Of a stretch of DNA of 64,000 nucleotides, positions 19,222-29,027 are shown one piece after another; the stretch's first letter is position 1; every line of letters begins with the position of its first letter. The stretch lies in contig JADCGP010000010.1 of assembly GCA_020248915.1 (NCBI GenBank), forward strand, positions 1 to 64,000, given 5' to 3'. Below the pieces are notes generated by a model. It was given only the letters and a program-made list of their open reading frames with translations, had not been told where the DNA came from and ran no database searches. The stretch comes from Rubrivivax sp. (GTDB lineage: Bacteria; Pseudomonadota; Gammaproteobacteria; Burkholderiales; Burkholderiaceae_C). The position numbers and the translations under genes were made by a program.

Positions 19222-20159
19222 TCGACGCCGGCGCCTTCGGCCGCCGGCGGCGCAGGCACGCGGGCGACACGGAACCAGCGCACGGCGCCACCCCGCGTCA
19301 GCATCACCGTGAAGCGCAGACCCTGCAGCTCGACCGCCTCGCCGCGCCGCGGCACGCGCCCGAGCTCGTGCGCGACCAGGCCGCCGATGGTGTCGAAGTC
19401 CTCCTCCGGCAGCGCGGTGCCGAAGGCGTCGTTGACGGCCTCGATCGACACGTCGCCGGCCACGCGCTGGCTGCCGTCGGCCAGCGTGTAGATGCCGTGC
19501 TCGGCGTCCTTGTCGTCGAACTCGTCCTCGATCTCGCCGACGATCTCCTCGAGCACGTCCTCGATCGTGATCAGGCCGGCGACGTTGCCGAACTCGTCGA
19601 TCACGATCGCCAGGTGGTTGCGGTTGCTGCGGAAGTCGCGCAGCAGCTCGTTGAGCCGCTTGCTCTCGGGCACGAAGACCGCCGGCCGCAGCAGCGTGCG
19701 CAGGTTCAGCTCGGGGGCCCGCTGCAGCTTCAGCAGGTCCTTGGCCATCAGGATGCCGATGATGTTGTCGCGCGAGCCCTCGAAGACGGGAAAGCGCGAG
19801 TGCGCGGTGTCGATGACCAGCGCGAGCAGTTCCTCGTAGGGCGACTCGATGTCGAGCAGGTCCATCCGCGGGGCGGCCACCATCGCGTCGCCGGCGGTCT
19901 GCTCGGCCATCCGCAGCACGCCCTCGAGCATCTGGCGGCTCTCGGGCTCGATCAGCTCGCGGTGCTCGGCCTGTGCGAGCGTGCGGATCAGCTCGTCCTT
20001 GCTGTCGACGCCCGGCGAGACGAACTCGACCAGCCGTTCGAAGAGGGAGCGCTTGTCGGCCGGCGCGGCGGCAGCGGCGCGCGGCAAGCGCGCAGACGGA
20101 GGTTCGGACACGGGGGGTGCCGGCTGTCGAACAGGGCGCGGAGCATACCGCAGGGTCAT
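19218..20159 (-). CDS. corC: CorC/HlyC-type CBS-domain protein
   Basis: Family members are linked to magnesium and cobalt efflux and envelope homeostasis; this is the short soluble form without membrane helices. Predicted 313 residues: an SLFERLVEFVSPG lead-in, tandem CBS domains (about residues 95-220, with MVAAPRMDLLDI and LAIVIDEFGNVAGLITIEDVLEEIVGEIEDEFDD), then a CorC/HlyC C-terminal domain (RVAGDVSIEAVNDAFG to the end). The start is uncertain: the ATG at 20159 gives a 17-residue Arg/Pro-rich leader, while a GTG at 20111 (VSEPP) would match typical relatives better. First gene of the eight-gene operon, divergent from the CobW-type gene. Confidence 0.92.
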   Translation of the reverse strand: MTLRYAPRPVRQPAPPVSEPPSARLPRAAAAAPADKRSLFERLVEFVSPGVDSKDELIRTLAQAEHRELIEPESRQMLEGVLRMAEQTAGDAMVAAPRMDLLDIESPYEELLALVIDTAHSRFPVFEGSRDNIIGILMAKDLLKLQRAPELNLRTLLRPAVFVPESKRLNELLRDFRSNRNHLAIVIDEFGNVAGLITIEDVLEEIVGEIEDEFDDKDAEHGIYTLADGSQRVAGDVSIEAVNDAFGTALPEEDFDTIGGLVAHELGRVPRRGEAVELQGLRFTVMLTRGGAVRWFRVARVPAPPAAEGAGVD

Positions 20160-20169
20160 GGCGCGCGGC

Positions 20170-20198
20170 TTGACACCCGCGGGGCCTTGAACGACATT
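20170..20198 (+). promoter_or_regulatory. Possible sigma-70 promoter for the CobW-type gene
   Basis: A perfect TTGACA (20170-20175) is followed after 17 bases by a poor -10 (GACATT, 20193-20198). The position, about 50 bp upstream of the ATG, is sensible. I see no AT-rich Zur-type palindrome here, although zinc control would be expected for this gene family. Confidence 0.35.
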
Positions 20199-20250
20199 CG
20201 GCGCCCCTATCTGAGAGGCCCGCCGCGTTGCGCGCCGCCCTGCCCGGAAC

Positions 20251-21291
20251 ATGTCCCTGATCCCCGCCACCATCCTGACCGGCTTCCTCGGCTCCGGCAA
20301 GACCACGCTGCTCAAGCGCGTGCTCACCGAGGCCCACGGCCAGAAGATCGCCGTCATCGAGAACGAGTTCGGCGAGGAGAACATCGACAACGAGATCCTC
20401 TCGGTCAACACCGAGGAGCAGATCATCCAGATGAGCAACGGCTGCGTCTGCTGCACGATCCGCGAGGACCTGCGCAGCACGCTGGCCGACCTGGCCGCCA
20501 AGCGCCGGCGCGGCGAGCTGCAGTTCGACCGCGTCGTCATCGAGACCACCGGCCTGGCCGACCCCGGCCCGGTCGCGCAGACGTTCTTCATGGACGACGA
20601 GATCGCCGAGGCCTACCTGCTCGACTCGGTGCTGACGCTGGTCGACGCCAAGCACGCCTCCGGGCAGCTCGACACGCGCCAGGAGGCGCGGCGCCAGGTG
20701 GGCTTCGCAGACCAGATCTTCATCAGCAAGTCCGACCTGGTGGCGCGCGAGGAGGTCGATGCGCTGATCCACCGCCTGAAGCACATGAACCCGCGCGCGC
20801 CGCAGCGCACGGTGCACTTCGGCGAGGTGCCGCTCGCGGAGGTGTTCGACCTCAAGGGCTTCAACCTGAACGCCAAGCTCGACATCGACCCCGAGTTCCT
20901 CGCTGGCGACGGGCACGGCCACGATCACCACGACCACGACCACGACCGCGAGCACGGCGAGCACTGCGACCACCCGCACCACCACGCCCACGACGACGAC
21001 GTGAAGAGCTTCGTCTTCCGCAGCAAGCGGGCCTTCAACCCGGCCAAGCTCGAGGACTTCCTCGGTGCCATCGTCCAGGTCTACGGCCCGAAGATGCTGC
21101 GCTACAAGGGCGTGCTGTACATGAAGGGCAGCGACCGCAAGGTCGTTTTCCAGGGCGTGCACCAGCTGATGGGCAGCGACCTCGGGCCGCGCTGGGCGCC
21201 GCAGGAGGAGAAGATGAGCAAGCTGGTGTTCATCGGCATCGACCTGCCGCGCGACGTGCTCGAGCAGGGGCTGGAGCAGTGCCTGGCGTGA
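20251..21291 (+). CDS. CobW/COG0523-family GTPase, putative zinc metallochaperone
   Basis: Predicted 346-residue G3E GTPase. It has the Walker A GFLGSGKTTLL (about residues 10-20), the Walker B/switch region with ETTGLADPGPVAQTF (about 97-111), the metal-site motif NGCVCCTIREDL (CxCC at about 69-72) and the guanine-specificity motif SKSD (about 157-160). A run rich in His and Asp (about residues 223-250) could buffer metal, and the CobW C-terminal domain follows. The lack of a nearby cobalamin cluster and the adjacent zinc-independent DksA paralogue favour a zinc rather than cobalt role, which is an inference. Confidence 0.9.
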   Translation: MSLIPATILTGFLGSGKTTLLKRVLTEAHGQKIAVIENEFGEENIDNEILSVNTEEQIIQMSNGCVCCTIREDLRSTLADLAAKRRRGELQFDRVVIETTGLADPGPVAQTFFMDDEIAEAYLLDSVLTLVDAKHASGQLDTRQEARRQVGFADQIFISKSDLVAREEVDALIHRLKHMNPRAPQRTVHFGEVPLAEVFDLKGFNLNAKLDIDPEFLAGDGHGHDHHDHDHDREHGEHCDHPHHHAHDDDVKSFVFRSKRAFNPAKLEDFLGAIVQVYGPKMLRYKGVLYMKGSDRKVVFQGVHQLMGSDLGPRWAPQEEKMSKLVFIGIDLPRDVLEQGLEQCLA

Positions 21292-21317
21292 CCGCCCGCG
21301 CGCTTGCGGCGCGCAGG

Positions 21318-21345
21318 TTGTCGGGCCGGGGGCCGTGGCTACAAT
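21318..21345 (+). promoter_or_regulatory. Sigma-70-like promoter upstream of the dksA-type gene
   Basis: TTGTCG at 21318-21323 and TACAAT at 21340-21345, 16 bases apart, lie after the CobW-type stop. Transcription would start near 21352, leaving a leader of about 115 bases before the GTG at 21467. The -10 matches the consensus at five of six positions. Confidence 0.5.
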
Positions 21346-21466
21346 CCGCGCGCTTTCGGCCCCCCCTGCCCCGCGAGACGGGCGGCCGCAGGCGGCGCCG
21401 GTGCCGCAAGGCGCCCCGGGGTTCCGGGAGCAGCGACGCGTTCCCACAGCAGGCGAGGAGAGTTCC

Positions 21467-22405
21467 GTGAGCAAGCCAGCGGCTGCGGCCAAGGGTGCCA
21501 AGTCGGCGTCCCGGCCCACCCCCAAGGCGGCCCCCAAGGCCGCCCCCAAGGCGCCCGCGAAGGCGGCCCCGAAGCCAGCGGCCAAGGCACCGGCCCGGCC
21601 GGCCGCGAAGCCGGAGCCGGCCGCGAAGGCCCAGACCAGGGCCGCCGCGCCGGCGCCCGCGAAGGTTGCCGCGAAGACCCCGGCGAAGGTCCCTGCGGCG
21701 GTGTCGGCGAAGGCGGCCGTCCCGCCAGCGCCCATGCCAGCCGCCAAGCCCCCGGCCAAGCCCGTCCCCGCGACGGCCGCAGCGCAGCCGGCCAAGGCCC
21801 CGGCGCCGAAGCCAACCGCGGCACCGGCGCCCGCCACGCCAGCGCCATCCGCGGCCAGCGCGGCTGCCGCGCAGCGCTTCACCGATCGGTTCGCCCCCGG
21901 CCCGGCGCCATCGCGCGTCGTCGCCGAGGCCGCCGCCCGGCCGGCGCGCAAGATCGATCCCAGGCTCGTCAACGCCTGGAAGACCAAGGCCGGGCGCGAC
22001 CTGACCGAGGACGAGCTGCTGGCGATGCCCGACAGCGAGTACATGAACGACAAGCAGCTCGAGTTCTTCCGCGCGCGGCTGCAGCAGCAGAAGGACGACC
22101 TGCTGTCCAACGCCGGCGAGACGACCGAGCACCTGCGTGAGGACACCTCGATCGTGCCCGACCCGGCCGACCGGGCGACGATCGAGGAGGAGCACGCCCT
22201 GGAGCTGCGCACCCGCGACCGCGAGCGCAAGCTTCTGAAGAAGATCGCGCAGTCGCTGGAGCGACTGGACCGGGGAGACTACGGATACTGCGACGAGACC
22301 GGCGAGCCGATCGGGCTGGCAAGGCTTCTGGCGCGCCCGACGGCGACGCTGTCGCTGGAGGCGCAGCAGCGCCGCGAGCTCAAGCAGAAGATGTTCGGCG
22401 ACTGA
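21467..22405 (+). CDS. dksA: DksA-family RNA polymerase factor, cysteine-poor, with Lys/Ala/Pro-rich N-terminal tail
   Basis: DksA binds the RNA polymerase secondary channel and, with ppGpp, adjusts transcription in the stringent response. The GTG at 21467 follows a good GAGGAG site and gives 312 residues, about twice the E. coli length. Residues 1-140 are a low-complexity Lys/Ala/Pro tail resembling histone H1. The DksA core follows: a coiled coil with the tip motif DPADRA (about residue 230) keeping both functional aspartates, then a globular end. Of the four zinc cysteines only the first remains (YCDETG for YCESCG; LSLEA for LCIDC), as in zinc-independent DksA2-type proteins. Next to a CobW-type GTPase. 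Confidence 0.93.
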   Translation: MSKPAAAAKGAKSASRPTPKAAPKAAPKAPAKAAPKPAAKAPARPAAKPEPAAKAQTRAAAPAPAKVAAKTPAKVPAAVSAKAAVPPAPMPAAKPPAKPVPATAAAQPAKAPAPKPTAAPAPATPAPSAASAAAAQRFTDRFAPGPAPSRVVAEAAARPARKIDPRLVNAWKTKAGRDLTEDELLAMPDSEYMNDKQLEFFRARLQQQKDDLLSNAGETTEHLREDTSIVPDPADRATIEEEHALELRTRDRERKLLKKIAQSLERLDRGDYGYCDETGEPIGLARLLARPTATLSLEAQQRRELKQKMFGD

Positions 22406-22579
22406 AACACCCACCCCCGGCCCGGGAACTCCCGGTCCGGGTGGCGCGGGGCGGGGGCGGGGCGGCTCGACCGCGGCTTGATTTTCCGCGCGTCAGTTCA
22501 CGCCGCCCGGTCGGACGGGGCCCGCCGCGGCGGTGGCGGCATGTCCACGGCGGCCGGCTGGCGGTACGATCGCCGCGGC

Positions 22580-24394
22580 ATGAGCGAAAACGACAGCTTC
22601 CTCCGGAAAGTGGTCCGGTTCGTCGCGAACCCGGGCACGGACTGGACCGTCATCAACTCTCGCCAAACCGACGCCCAGGACCTCGAACTCGAGAAGTCCG
22701 AACTGAAGGCCATCATCGAGCGCAAGCGGCGCAACGACTTCGTCCGCAAGCGCGAGCTCGACATGCTGCGCCGGGTCCGGCGCGAGGGCCTGTCGGCCGA
22801 GCAGTTCGCCGCCCTGCGCACCACCGGGAAGCTCGAGGACTCCGAGGGCAGGTCTTCCGAGCGGTCCGACGCCGCGCGTTCGGACGTCGGCATCAAGACC
22901 AAGATCGACCAGATCGAGCAGCAGATGGTCGGCGAGGGCATCGCCACCGGCGCGCGGTCGCCGGCCGACTCCGCCGCTCGCTTCGCGGCCGGGCCGATGT
23001 CTACGCCGCCCGTGCTGCGCGAGGCGTTGAGCCCCCCCAGCCGCACTGCCCAGCAGGCACCGCGGCACCTCGACGAGGACATGCTGCCGGCGCTGCCGCC
23101 GCTGTCCGAGGTCGCCCTGCCGCCAGCCGCGGCACCGGCTCCGATGCAGATGGCGCCGCGGCTGCCGCCGCTCGCGCCGGCCCCCGCTCCCGCCCCGCCG
23201 CCGGTGGTCGCGCCGATGGCGCCGGTCGAGTTCGGGCCGTTGCCCGGCGGCGAACCGAGCGACTTCGTCGATCCGCTCGGCGCCGAGGTCGGCGAGATAC
23301 AGCACGACCCCGAGCTCGACGAGGCGGTGATCGCCTTTGCCAACGCCGACTTCGAGCAGTGTGAAGCGTCGCTGGTGGCCCTGACGGCGACGGGTGCGCC
23401 GCGGGCGCAGCACGCCGAGTCGTGGCTCGTGCTGTTCGACCTGTACCGCGCCACCGGGCAGCATCAGCGCTTCGAGAACCTGGCGGTCGAGTACGCGCAC
23501 CGCTTCGGCTGGAGCGCACCCCAGTGGTACTCGCTGCCCCGGCTGGTGGCCGACGCCATCGCCGACGAGCCGGTGCCGGCCAGCGCCTCGGCGGCCTCGG
23601 CCCGCGATGCCGAGGTCGGCTGGGTGGCGCCCGAGCGGCTCGACATCGAGGCGGTGTCGCGGCTGCGCTCGCAGACGCTGCAGCTGCCGCTGCCCTGGGT
23701 GCTCGACTTCGGTCGCCTGGTCCACGTCGACGCCGAGGCCGCGATGCAGCTGTCGACGCTGTTCCGCCTGTGGTCGGGGCAGGCCATCGAGATGCGCTGG
23801 ATCGGCGGCGAGCGGCTTCTGCAAGTGCTGACCGAGGCCGCGCCCACGGGCGTGCGCGATGCCGACCCGGTGTTCTGGCTGACCCGGCTGGACGCGCTGC
23901 GGCTGGCCAACCGCGCCGACCAGTTCGACGAGACCGCGATCGACTACTGCGTCACCTACGAGGTCAGCCCGCCGAGCTGGGAGCCGACGCGCTGCAAGGT
24001 GATGCTCGGCAGCACGGCGCTGTCGACCCGCACGCCCCCGCTGTCGATGGTGGGCGACTTCTCCACCGCCTTCCTCGAGAGCGGCGTGCACGACGACCTC
24101 GGGCACGGCGTCGAGGTGGCGCACGCCGAGCTGTCGGGCCAGCTGGCCGGCGACATCGGGGCCACGCTGGCCAAGCTCGCGGCCGGTCTCGGCACGGCGC
24201 CGGTGATCGAGGTGTCCTGCGCGCGCCTGATCCGCGTCGACTTCATCGCCGCCGGCGACCTGCTGAACTGGGTGCTGGCACGGCGCGGCGAGGACCGCAC
24301 GGTGCGGTTCACCGAGATGCACCGGCTGGTGGCGCTGTTCTTCGGCGCGATGGGCATCAACGAGCACGCCTCGCTGCGGGTTCGCAAGGTCTAG
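22580..24394 (+). CDS. STAS-domain-like protein of unknown function
   Basis: Predicted 604-residue cytoplasmic protein. I chose the ATG at 22580 ([19 protein letters not shown]) over in-frame upstream starts because the upstream residues look like translated non-coding sequence. Residues 1-150 are charged and helical, 150-250 are a Pro/Ala-rich linker, and 270-350 hold a TPR-like helical pair ([29 protein letters not shown]). Two STAS-like segments follow, near residues 390-450 ([23 protein letters not shown]) and 540-600 ([22 protein letters not shown]). It resembles large STAS proteins that sit beside hslVU in Burkholderiales. Any partner kinase or sigma factor is unknown. Confidence 0.75.
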   Translation: MSENDSFLRKVVRFVANPGTDWTVINSRQTDAQDLELEKSELKAIIERKRRNDFVRKRELDMLRRVRREGLSAEQFAALRTTGKLEDSEGRSSERSDAARSDVGIKTKIDQIEQQMVGEGIATGARSPADSAARFAAGPMSTPPVLREALSPPSRTAQQAPRHLDEDMLPALPPLSEVALPPAAAPAPMQMAPRLPPLAPAPAPAPPPVVAPMAPVEFGPLPGGEPSDFVDPLGAEVGEIQHDPELDEAVIAFANADFEQCEASLVALTATGAPRAQHAESWLVLFDLYRATGQHQRFENLAVEYAHRFGWSAPQWYSLPRLVADAIADEPVPASASAASARDAEVGWVAPERLDIEAVSRLRSQTLQLPLPWVLDFGRLVHVDAEAAMQLSTLFRLWSGQAIEMRWIGGERLLQVLTEAAPTGVRDADPVFWLTRLDALRLANRADQFDETAIDYCVTYEVSPPSWEPTRCKVMLGSTALSTRTPPLSMVGDFSTAFLESGVHDDLGHGVEVAHAELSGQLAGDIGATLAKLAAGLGTAPVIEVSCARLIRVDFIAAGDLLNWVLARRGEDRTVRFTEMHRLVALFFGAMGINEHASLRVRKV

Positions 24395-24480
24395 CTGCGC
24401 GGGCCCCGCGGCCCGCGTGCGCCCCCGCCTGCCTTCACCCCGCCACGACGGGCGCCGCCGCCGCCGGCTACAGTGTCCGG

Positions 24481-25038
24481 ATGGACACGTACCACGGCAC
24501 CACGATCCTCGGCGTGCGCCGCAGCACCTCGCAGGGCTGGCAGGTCGCGCTCGGCGGCGACGGCCAGGTCACGCTCGGCACCATCGTCGTCAAGTCCAGC
24601 GCGCGCAAGGTGCGCAAGCTGCACCACGACAAGGTGCTCGCGGGCTTCGCCGGCGCCACCGCCGACGCGTTCACGCTGTTCGAGCGCTTCGAGGCCAAGC
24701 TCGACAAGCACCAGGGCCACCTGCAGCGTGCCGCGATCGAGCTGACGCGCGACTGGCGCACCGACCGCGTGCTGCGCCGCCTCGAGGCGATGCTGGCGGT
24801 GGCCGACGCGCAGCACTCGCTGGTCATCACCGGCAACGGCGACGTGCTCGAGCCCGAGCACGGCATCGTCGCCATCGGCTCCGGCGGCGCCTACGCGCAG
24901 GCCGCGGCACGCGCGCTGCTCGAGCACACCGCGCTGACGGCCGAGCAGGTCGTCCGCAACAGCCTCGCGATCGCCGGCGAGCTGTGCATCTACACCAACC
25001 AGCACCACACGATCGAGACCCTCGGCCCCGCATCATGA
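24481..25038 (+). CDS. hslV: ATP-dependent protease HslVU, peptidase subunit
   Basis: Proteasome-like threonine peptidase forming the double-hexamer core of HslVU. Predicted 185 residues. A short propeptide (MDTYHG) precedes TTILGVRR, so the catalytic Thr is probably residue 7 after processing; enterobacterial HslV needs only Met removal. Core motifs are [45 protein letters not shown] and [18 protein letters not shown]. The C-terminal [12 protein letters not shown] matches the family. A TACAGT -10-like element ends six bases before the ATG, hinting at a leaderless message. The stop overlaps the hslU start. Confidence 0.96.
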   Translation: MDTYHGTTILGVRRSTSQGWQVALGGDGQVTLGTIVVKSSARKVRKLHHDKVLAGFAGATADAFTLFERFEAKLDKHQGHLQRAAIELTRDWRTDRVLRRLEAMLAVADAQHSLVITGNGDVLEPEHGIVAIGSGGAYAQAAARALLEHTALTAEQVVRNSLAIAGELCIYTNQHHTIETLGPAS

Positions 25039-26372
25039 GCATGACCCCGAAGGAGATCGTCTCCGAGCTCGACCGCCACATCGTCGGCCAGCGCGAGGCC
25101 AAGCGCGCGGTGGCCATCGCGCTGCGCAACCGCTGGCGGCGCCAGCAGGTCGAAGGGCCGCTGCGCTCCGAGATCACGCCGAAGAACATCCTGATGATCG
25201 GCCCCACCGGCGTCGGCAAGACGGAGATCGCGCGTCGCCTCGCGCGGCTGGCCGGCGCGCCCTTCGTCAAGGTCGAGGCCACCAAGTTCACCGAGGTGGG
25301 CTACGTTGGCAAGGACGTCGACACGATCGTCCGCGACCTGGCCGACGTCGCCGTCAAGCAGGAGCGCGAGCGGCAGATGCGGGCCCGGCGCACGCTGGCC
25401 GAGGACGCCGCCGAGGACCGCGTGCTCGACATCCTGGTGCCGCCGCCGCGCGGCGCCGGCTTCGTGACCGACGCCCCGCCGGCCGACAACGCGGCCCGCC
25501 AGGTGATGCGCAAGCGCCTGCGCGAGGGCAGCCTCGCCGACAAGGAGATCGAGATCGAGCTCGCCGAGCCCAAGCCCGCGCTCGAGATCCTGGGTCCGCA
25601 GAACCTGCCCGGCATGGACGAGATGGCCGAGCAGCTCAAGGGCCTGTTCTCGCAGATGGGCGCCGGCAAGCGCAAGACGCGCAAGGTCACCATCCGCGAG
25701 GCCCTCGAGCGGCTGACCGAGGAGGAGGCGGCGCGCCTCGTCAACGAGGACGAGATCCGCACCGCGGCGCTGGCGCACGCCGAGTCCAGCGGCATCGTCT
25801 TCATCGACGAGATCGACAAGGTCGCGTCGCGCTCCGAGGCGGGCGGCGCCGACGTCAGCCGCCAGGGCGTGCAGCGCGACCTGCTGCCGCTGGTGGAGGG
25901 CACCACCGTCAACACCAAGTACGGCATGGTGAAGACGGACCACATCCTGTTCATCGCCAGCGGCGCGTTCCACCTCGCCCGGCCGAGCGACCTGATCCCC
26001 GAGCTGCAGGGGCGCTTCCCGATCCGCGTCGAGCTGGCCTCGCTGTCGGTGGCCGACTTCGAGGCCATCCTGACCAGCACGCAGGCCAGCCTGATCAAGC
26101 AGTACCAGGCGCTGCTGGCCACCGAGGGGGTGACGCTCGAGTTCACGCCCGACGCGGTGCGGCGCCTGGCCGAGATCGCGTTCGAGGTGAACGAGCGCAC
26201 CGAGAACATCGGGGCGCGGCGGCTGGCCACCGTGATGGAGCGCCTGCTCGACGAAGTCAGCTTCGACGCGCCCGAGCGCGGCGGCCAGGCCGTCGTGCTC
26301 GACGCCGCGACGGTGGATGCGCGCCTGGGCGACCTGGCGCGCAACGAGGACCTCTCCCGCTTCATCCTTTAG
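25035..26372 (+). CDS. hslU: ATP-dependent protease HslVU, ATPase subunit
   Basis: AAA+ unfoldase that feeds substrates into HslV. The 445 residues match the family. Visible are the N-terminal [27 protein letters not shown], Walker [10 protein letters not shown] (about residues 56-64), the pore-loop region [14 protein letters not shown], an I-domain insertion (about 110-240), Walker [13 protein letters not shown] (about 253-264), and the C-terminal sensor-2 region [16 protein letters not shown] ending FIL, which inserts between HslV subunits. The ATG overlaps the hslV stop as ATGA; a second in-frame ATG lies two codons later. Confidence 0.97.
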   Translation: MSMTPKEIVSELDRHIVGQREAKRAVAIALRNRWRRQQVEGPLRSEITPKNILMIGPTGVGKTEIARRLARLAGAPFVKVEATKFTEVGYVGKDVDTIVRDLADVAVKQERERQMRARRTLAEDAAEDRVLDILVPPPRGAGFVTDAPPADNAARQVMRKRLREGSLADKEIEIELAEPKPALEILGPQNLPGMDEMAEQLKGLFSQMGAGKRKTRKVTIREALERLTEEEAARLVNEDEIRTAALAHAESSGIVFIDEIDKVASRSEAGGADVSRQGVQRDLLPLVEGTTVNTKYGMVKTDHILFIASGAFHLARPSDLIPELQGRFPIRVELASLSVADFEAILTSTQASLIKQYQALLATEGVTLEFTPDAVRRLAEIAFEVNERTENIGARRLATVMERLLDEVSFDAPERGGQAVVLDAATVDARLGDLARNEDLSRFIL

Positions 26373-26382
26373 GGGCCCGCCG

Positions 26383-27375
26383 ATGCCAGCCTACGTTCCG
26401 CCGCCCCCGCTGCGCCCGCTGGGCCGCTCCGGCCTGCGGGTCGCGCCGCTCGCCTTCGGCGGCAACGTGTTCGGCTGGACCGCCGACGAGCCAACCTCGT
26501 TCGCGCTGCTCGACGCATTCGTCGAGGGTGGCTTCCAGCTCGTCGACACCGCCGACGTCTACTCGCGCTGGGTGCCGGGCCACGCCGGCGGCGAGAGCGA
26601 GGCCATCGTCGGGCGCTGGCTGAAGGCGCGCGGGCCGGCGCTGCGCGAGCGCGTCGTCATCGCCACCAAGGTGGGCATGGCGATGGGCGACGAGGGCAGC
26701 GGCCGGGGCGGCCTGTCGCGGCGCTGGATCCGCCAGGCCGTGCACGAGTCGCTCGCGCGGCTGCAGGTCGAGCGCATCGACCTGTACCAGGCACACCGCG
26801 ACGACCCGGACACGCCCCTCGAGGAGACGCTGGGCGCCTTCGCCGAGCTGATCCGCGAGGGCAAGGTGCGCGCGATCGGCGCCAGCAACCACGACGCGGC
26901 ACGCCTGGCCGAGGCGCTGGCGGTCAGCGCGCGCCTCGGCCTGCCCCGCTACGAGACGCTGCAGCCGCACTACAACCTGATGGAGCGCGCCGGGTACGAG
27001 GCCGCGCTCGAGCCGCTGGTGCGCGCCGAGGGCCTGGGCGTGATCAACTACTTCGCGCTGGCGCGCGGCTTCCTCACCGGCAAGTACCGCAGCGAGGCCG
27101 ACCTCGGGCGGAGTGTGCGCGGCAGCGGCGTCGAGGCCTATCTCTCGCCGCGCGGTTTCGCGGTGCTGGCGGCGCTGGACGCGGTGGCCGCCGAGCACGC
27201 CGGCGAGCGCGCCACTGCAGCCCAGGTGGCACTGGCGTGGCAGATCGCGCGCGACGGCATCACCGCGCCGATCGCCAGCGCCACGTCGGTGGCGCAGTGG
27301 CAGGAGCTGGCCGCCGCGGCGCGCCTCGCGCTGACGCCGGCGCAGGTCGCCAGGCTGGACGCGGCCAGCGCCTGA
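26383..27375 (+). CDS. Aldo/keto reductase
   Basis: Predicted 330-residue NADPH-dependent oxidoreductase of the Tas/YajO-like branch. The catalytic tetrad is visible: Asp and Tyr in LVDTADVYSRW (about residues 52-62), Lys in IATKVGMAMG (about 88) and His in DLYQAHRDDPDTPLEE (about 131). The C-terminal cofactor-binding strand is IASATSVAQWQEL. It starts 10 bp after hslU, so it may be read from the same message, although the functions are unrelated. Physiological substrate unknown. Confidence 0.92.
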   Translation: MPAYVPPPPLRPLGRSGLRVAPLAFGGNVFGWTADEPTSFALLDAFVEGGFQLVDTADVYSRWVPGHAGGESEAIVGRWLKARGPALRERVVIATKVGMAMGDEGSGRGGLSRRWIRQAVHESLARLQVERIDLYQAHRDDPDTPLEETLGAFAELIREGKVRAIGASNHDAARLAEALAVSARLGLPRYETLQPHYNLMERAGYEAALEPLVRAEGLGVINYFALARGFLTGKYRSEADLGRSVRGSGVEAYLSPRGFAVLAALDAVAAEHAGERATAAQVALAWQIARDGITAPIASATSVAQWQELAAAARLALTPAQVARLDAASA

Positions 27376-27469
27376 GGGCCACGGCGGGCGCCCGGATGCG
27401 GGCGGAGCGTGCCGGCACCGCCGCCGGCACCCGGCACGCCTTGCGCGACCCGTGAGGGCAGAATGCCGC

Positions 27470-28945
27470 ATGCCCCGCCTGCCGCTGTTCATCGCTCCCG
27501 CCACGTTCGACGACGCCGACGCCGCGCTCGCCCAGGTGCAGGCGATCTACCGCTCCAGCACCGAGCACCTGCGCGACGCGCTGCAGCGCTTCGTCGCCGG
27601 CGAGGAGCTCGGCCGGCCCGGCGACGGCGTGCGCGCCTGCTATCCCTTCGTCCGCGTGCGCACCGACACGGTGGCGCGCGCCGACTCGCGCCTGAGCTAC
27701 GGCTTCGTCGCCGGCCCCGGCAGCTACGAGACGACGCTGACGCGGCCGGACCTGTTCGCCGACTACTACCGCGAGCAGTTCCGGCTGCTGCTGGCCAACC
27801 ACGGCGTGCCGATCGAGGTCGGCACCAGCAGCCAGCCGATCCCGGTGCACTTCGCGCTCGCCGAGAGCGACCATCTCGAAGGCACGCTCGACGCCGGGCG
27901 GCGGCTCCAGCTGCGCGACCTGTTCGACCTGCCCGACCTGGCGAGCATGGACGACGGCATCGCCAACGGCACGCACGAGCCGCCGCCGGGCACGCCGCAG
28001 CCGCTGGCGCTGTTCACCGCGCCGCGGGTGGACTACTCGCTGCAGCGGCTGCGCCACTACACCGGCACGGCACCCGAGCACTTCCAGAACTTCGTCCTGT
28101 TCACGAACTACCAGTTCTACGTCGACGAGTTCATCCGCCTCGGACGTGCGCTGGTGGCCGACCCGCAGGCCGACTACGCGGCCTTCGTCGAGCCGGGCAA
28201 CGTCACCACCCTGCGCGGCGGTGCGGCCGGCGCCGGCACACCGCCTCCGCGGCTGCCGCAGATGCCGGCCTACCACCTGGTGCGGCCGGGGCACGACGGC
28301 ATCACGATGGTCAACATCGGCGTCGGCCCGGCCAACGCCAAGACCATCACCGATCACGTGGCGGTGCTGCGCCCGCACGCCTGGCTGATGCTCGGCCACT
28401 GCGCGGGGCTGCGCAACAGCCAGCAGCTGGGCGACTACGTGCTCGCGCACGCCTACATGCGCGAGGACCACGTGCTCGACGAGGACCTGCCGGCGTGGGT
28501 GCCGATCCCGGCGCTGGCCGAGGTGCAGATGGCGCTGGAGCAGGCGGTGGCCGACGTGACCCGGCTGCAGGGCTACGAGCTGAAGAAGGTGCTGCGCACC
28601 GGCACCGTCGTCAGCACCGACAACCGCAACTGGGAGCTGCTGCCGCACCCGGGCCCCGAGCGCCGCTTCAGCCAGAGCCGCGCGGTGGCGCTGGACATGG
28701 AGAGCGCCACCATCGCCGCCAACGGCTTCCGCTTCCGCGTGCCCTACGGCACGCTGCTGTGCGTGAGCGACAAGCCGCTGCACGGCGAGATCAAGCTGCC
28801 CGGCATGGCCAACACCTTCTACCGCGAACGTGTCGACCAGCACCTGCGCATCGGCGTGCGCGCCGTCGAGCTGCTGCGCCGGGAGCGGCCCGGCGCGCTG
28901 CACAGCCGCAAGCTGAGGAGCTTCGCCGAGGTGGCGTTCCAGTAG
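27470..28945 (+). CDS. amn: AMP nucleosidase
   Basis: Cytoplasmic enzyme hydrolysing AMP to adenine and ribose-5-phosphate, a route for adjusting adenylate pools. The 491-residue length is near that of E. coli Amn (484). The N-terminal regulatory domain includes LSYGFVAGPGSYETTLTRPDLF (about residues 75-96). The C-terminal phosphorylase-fold domain has MVNIGVGPANAKTITDHVAVLRP (about 279-301), LMLGHCAGLRNSQQLGDYVLA (about 304-324) and VALDMESATIAANGFRFRVPYG (about 404-425, the nucleoside-binding MES motif). The ATG at 27470 was preferred to a GTG at 27452 because family members begin near the FIAPATFDDADAAL segment. Confidence 0.94.
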   Translation: MPRLPLFIAPATFDDADAALAQVQAIYRSSTEHLRDALQRFVAGEELGRPGDGVRACYPFVRVRTDTVARADSRLSYGFVAGPGSYETTLTRPDLFADYYREQFRLLLANHGVPIEVGTSSQPIPVHFALAESDHLEGTLDAGRRLQLRDLFDLPDLASMDDGIANGTHEPPPGTPQPLALFTAPRVDYSLQRLRHYTGTAPEHFQNFVLFTNYQFYVDEFIRLGRALVADPQADYAAFVEPGNVTTLRGGAAGAGTPPPRLPQMPAYHLVRPGHDGITMVNIGVGPANAKTITDHVAVLRPHAWLMLGHCAGLRNSQQLGDYVLAHAYMREDHVLDEDLPAWVPIPALAEVQMALEQAVADVTRLQGYELKKVLRTGTVVSTDNRNWELLPHPGPERRFSQSRAVALDMESATIAANGFRFRVPYGTLLCVSDKPLHGEIKLPGMANTFYRERVDQHLRIGVRAVELLRRERPGALHSRKLRSFAEVAFQ

Positions 28946-29027
28946 GGGCCGGTGCAGGCCGACGCGGGCCGCGGCCCGGCGCGGCGCGGTGTGGCCTGGC
29001 GCGGCGCGGCGCCGGCAGCCCGCCCGA

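Noticed and set aside
20160..20250. Zur box expected upstream of the CobW-type gene
   Set aside because: No AT-rich palindrome of the GTTATA type is present in the gap, so zinc control is not supported by the sequence.
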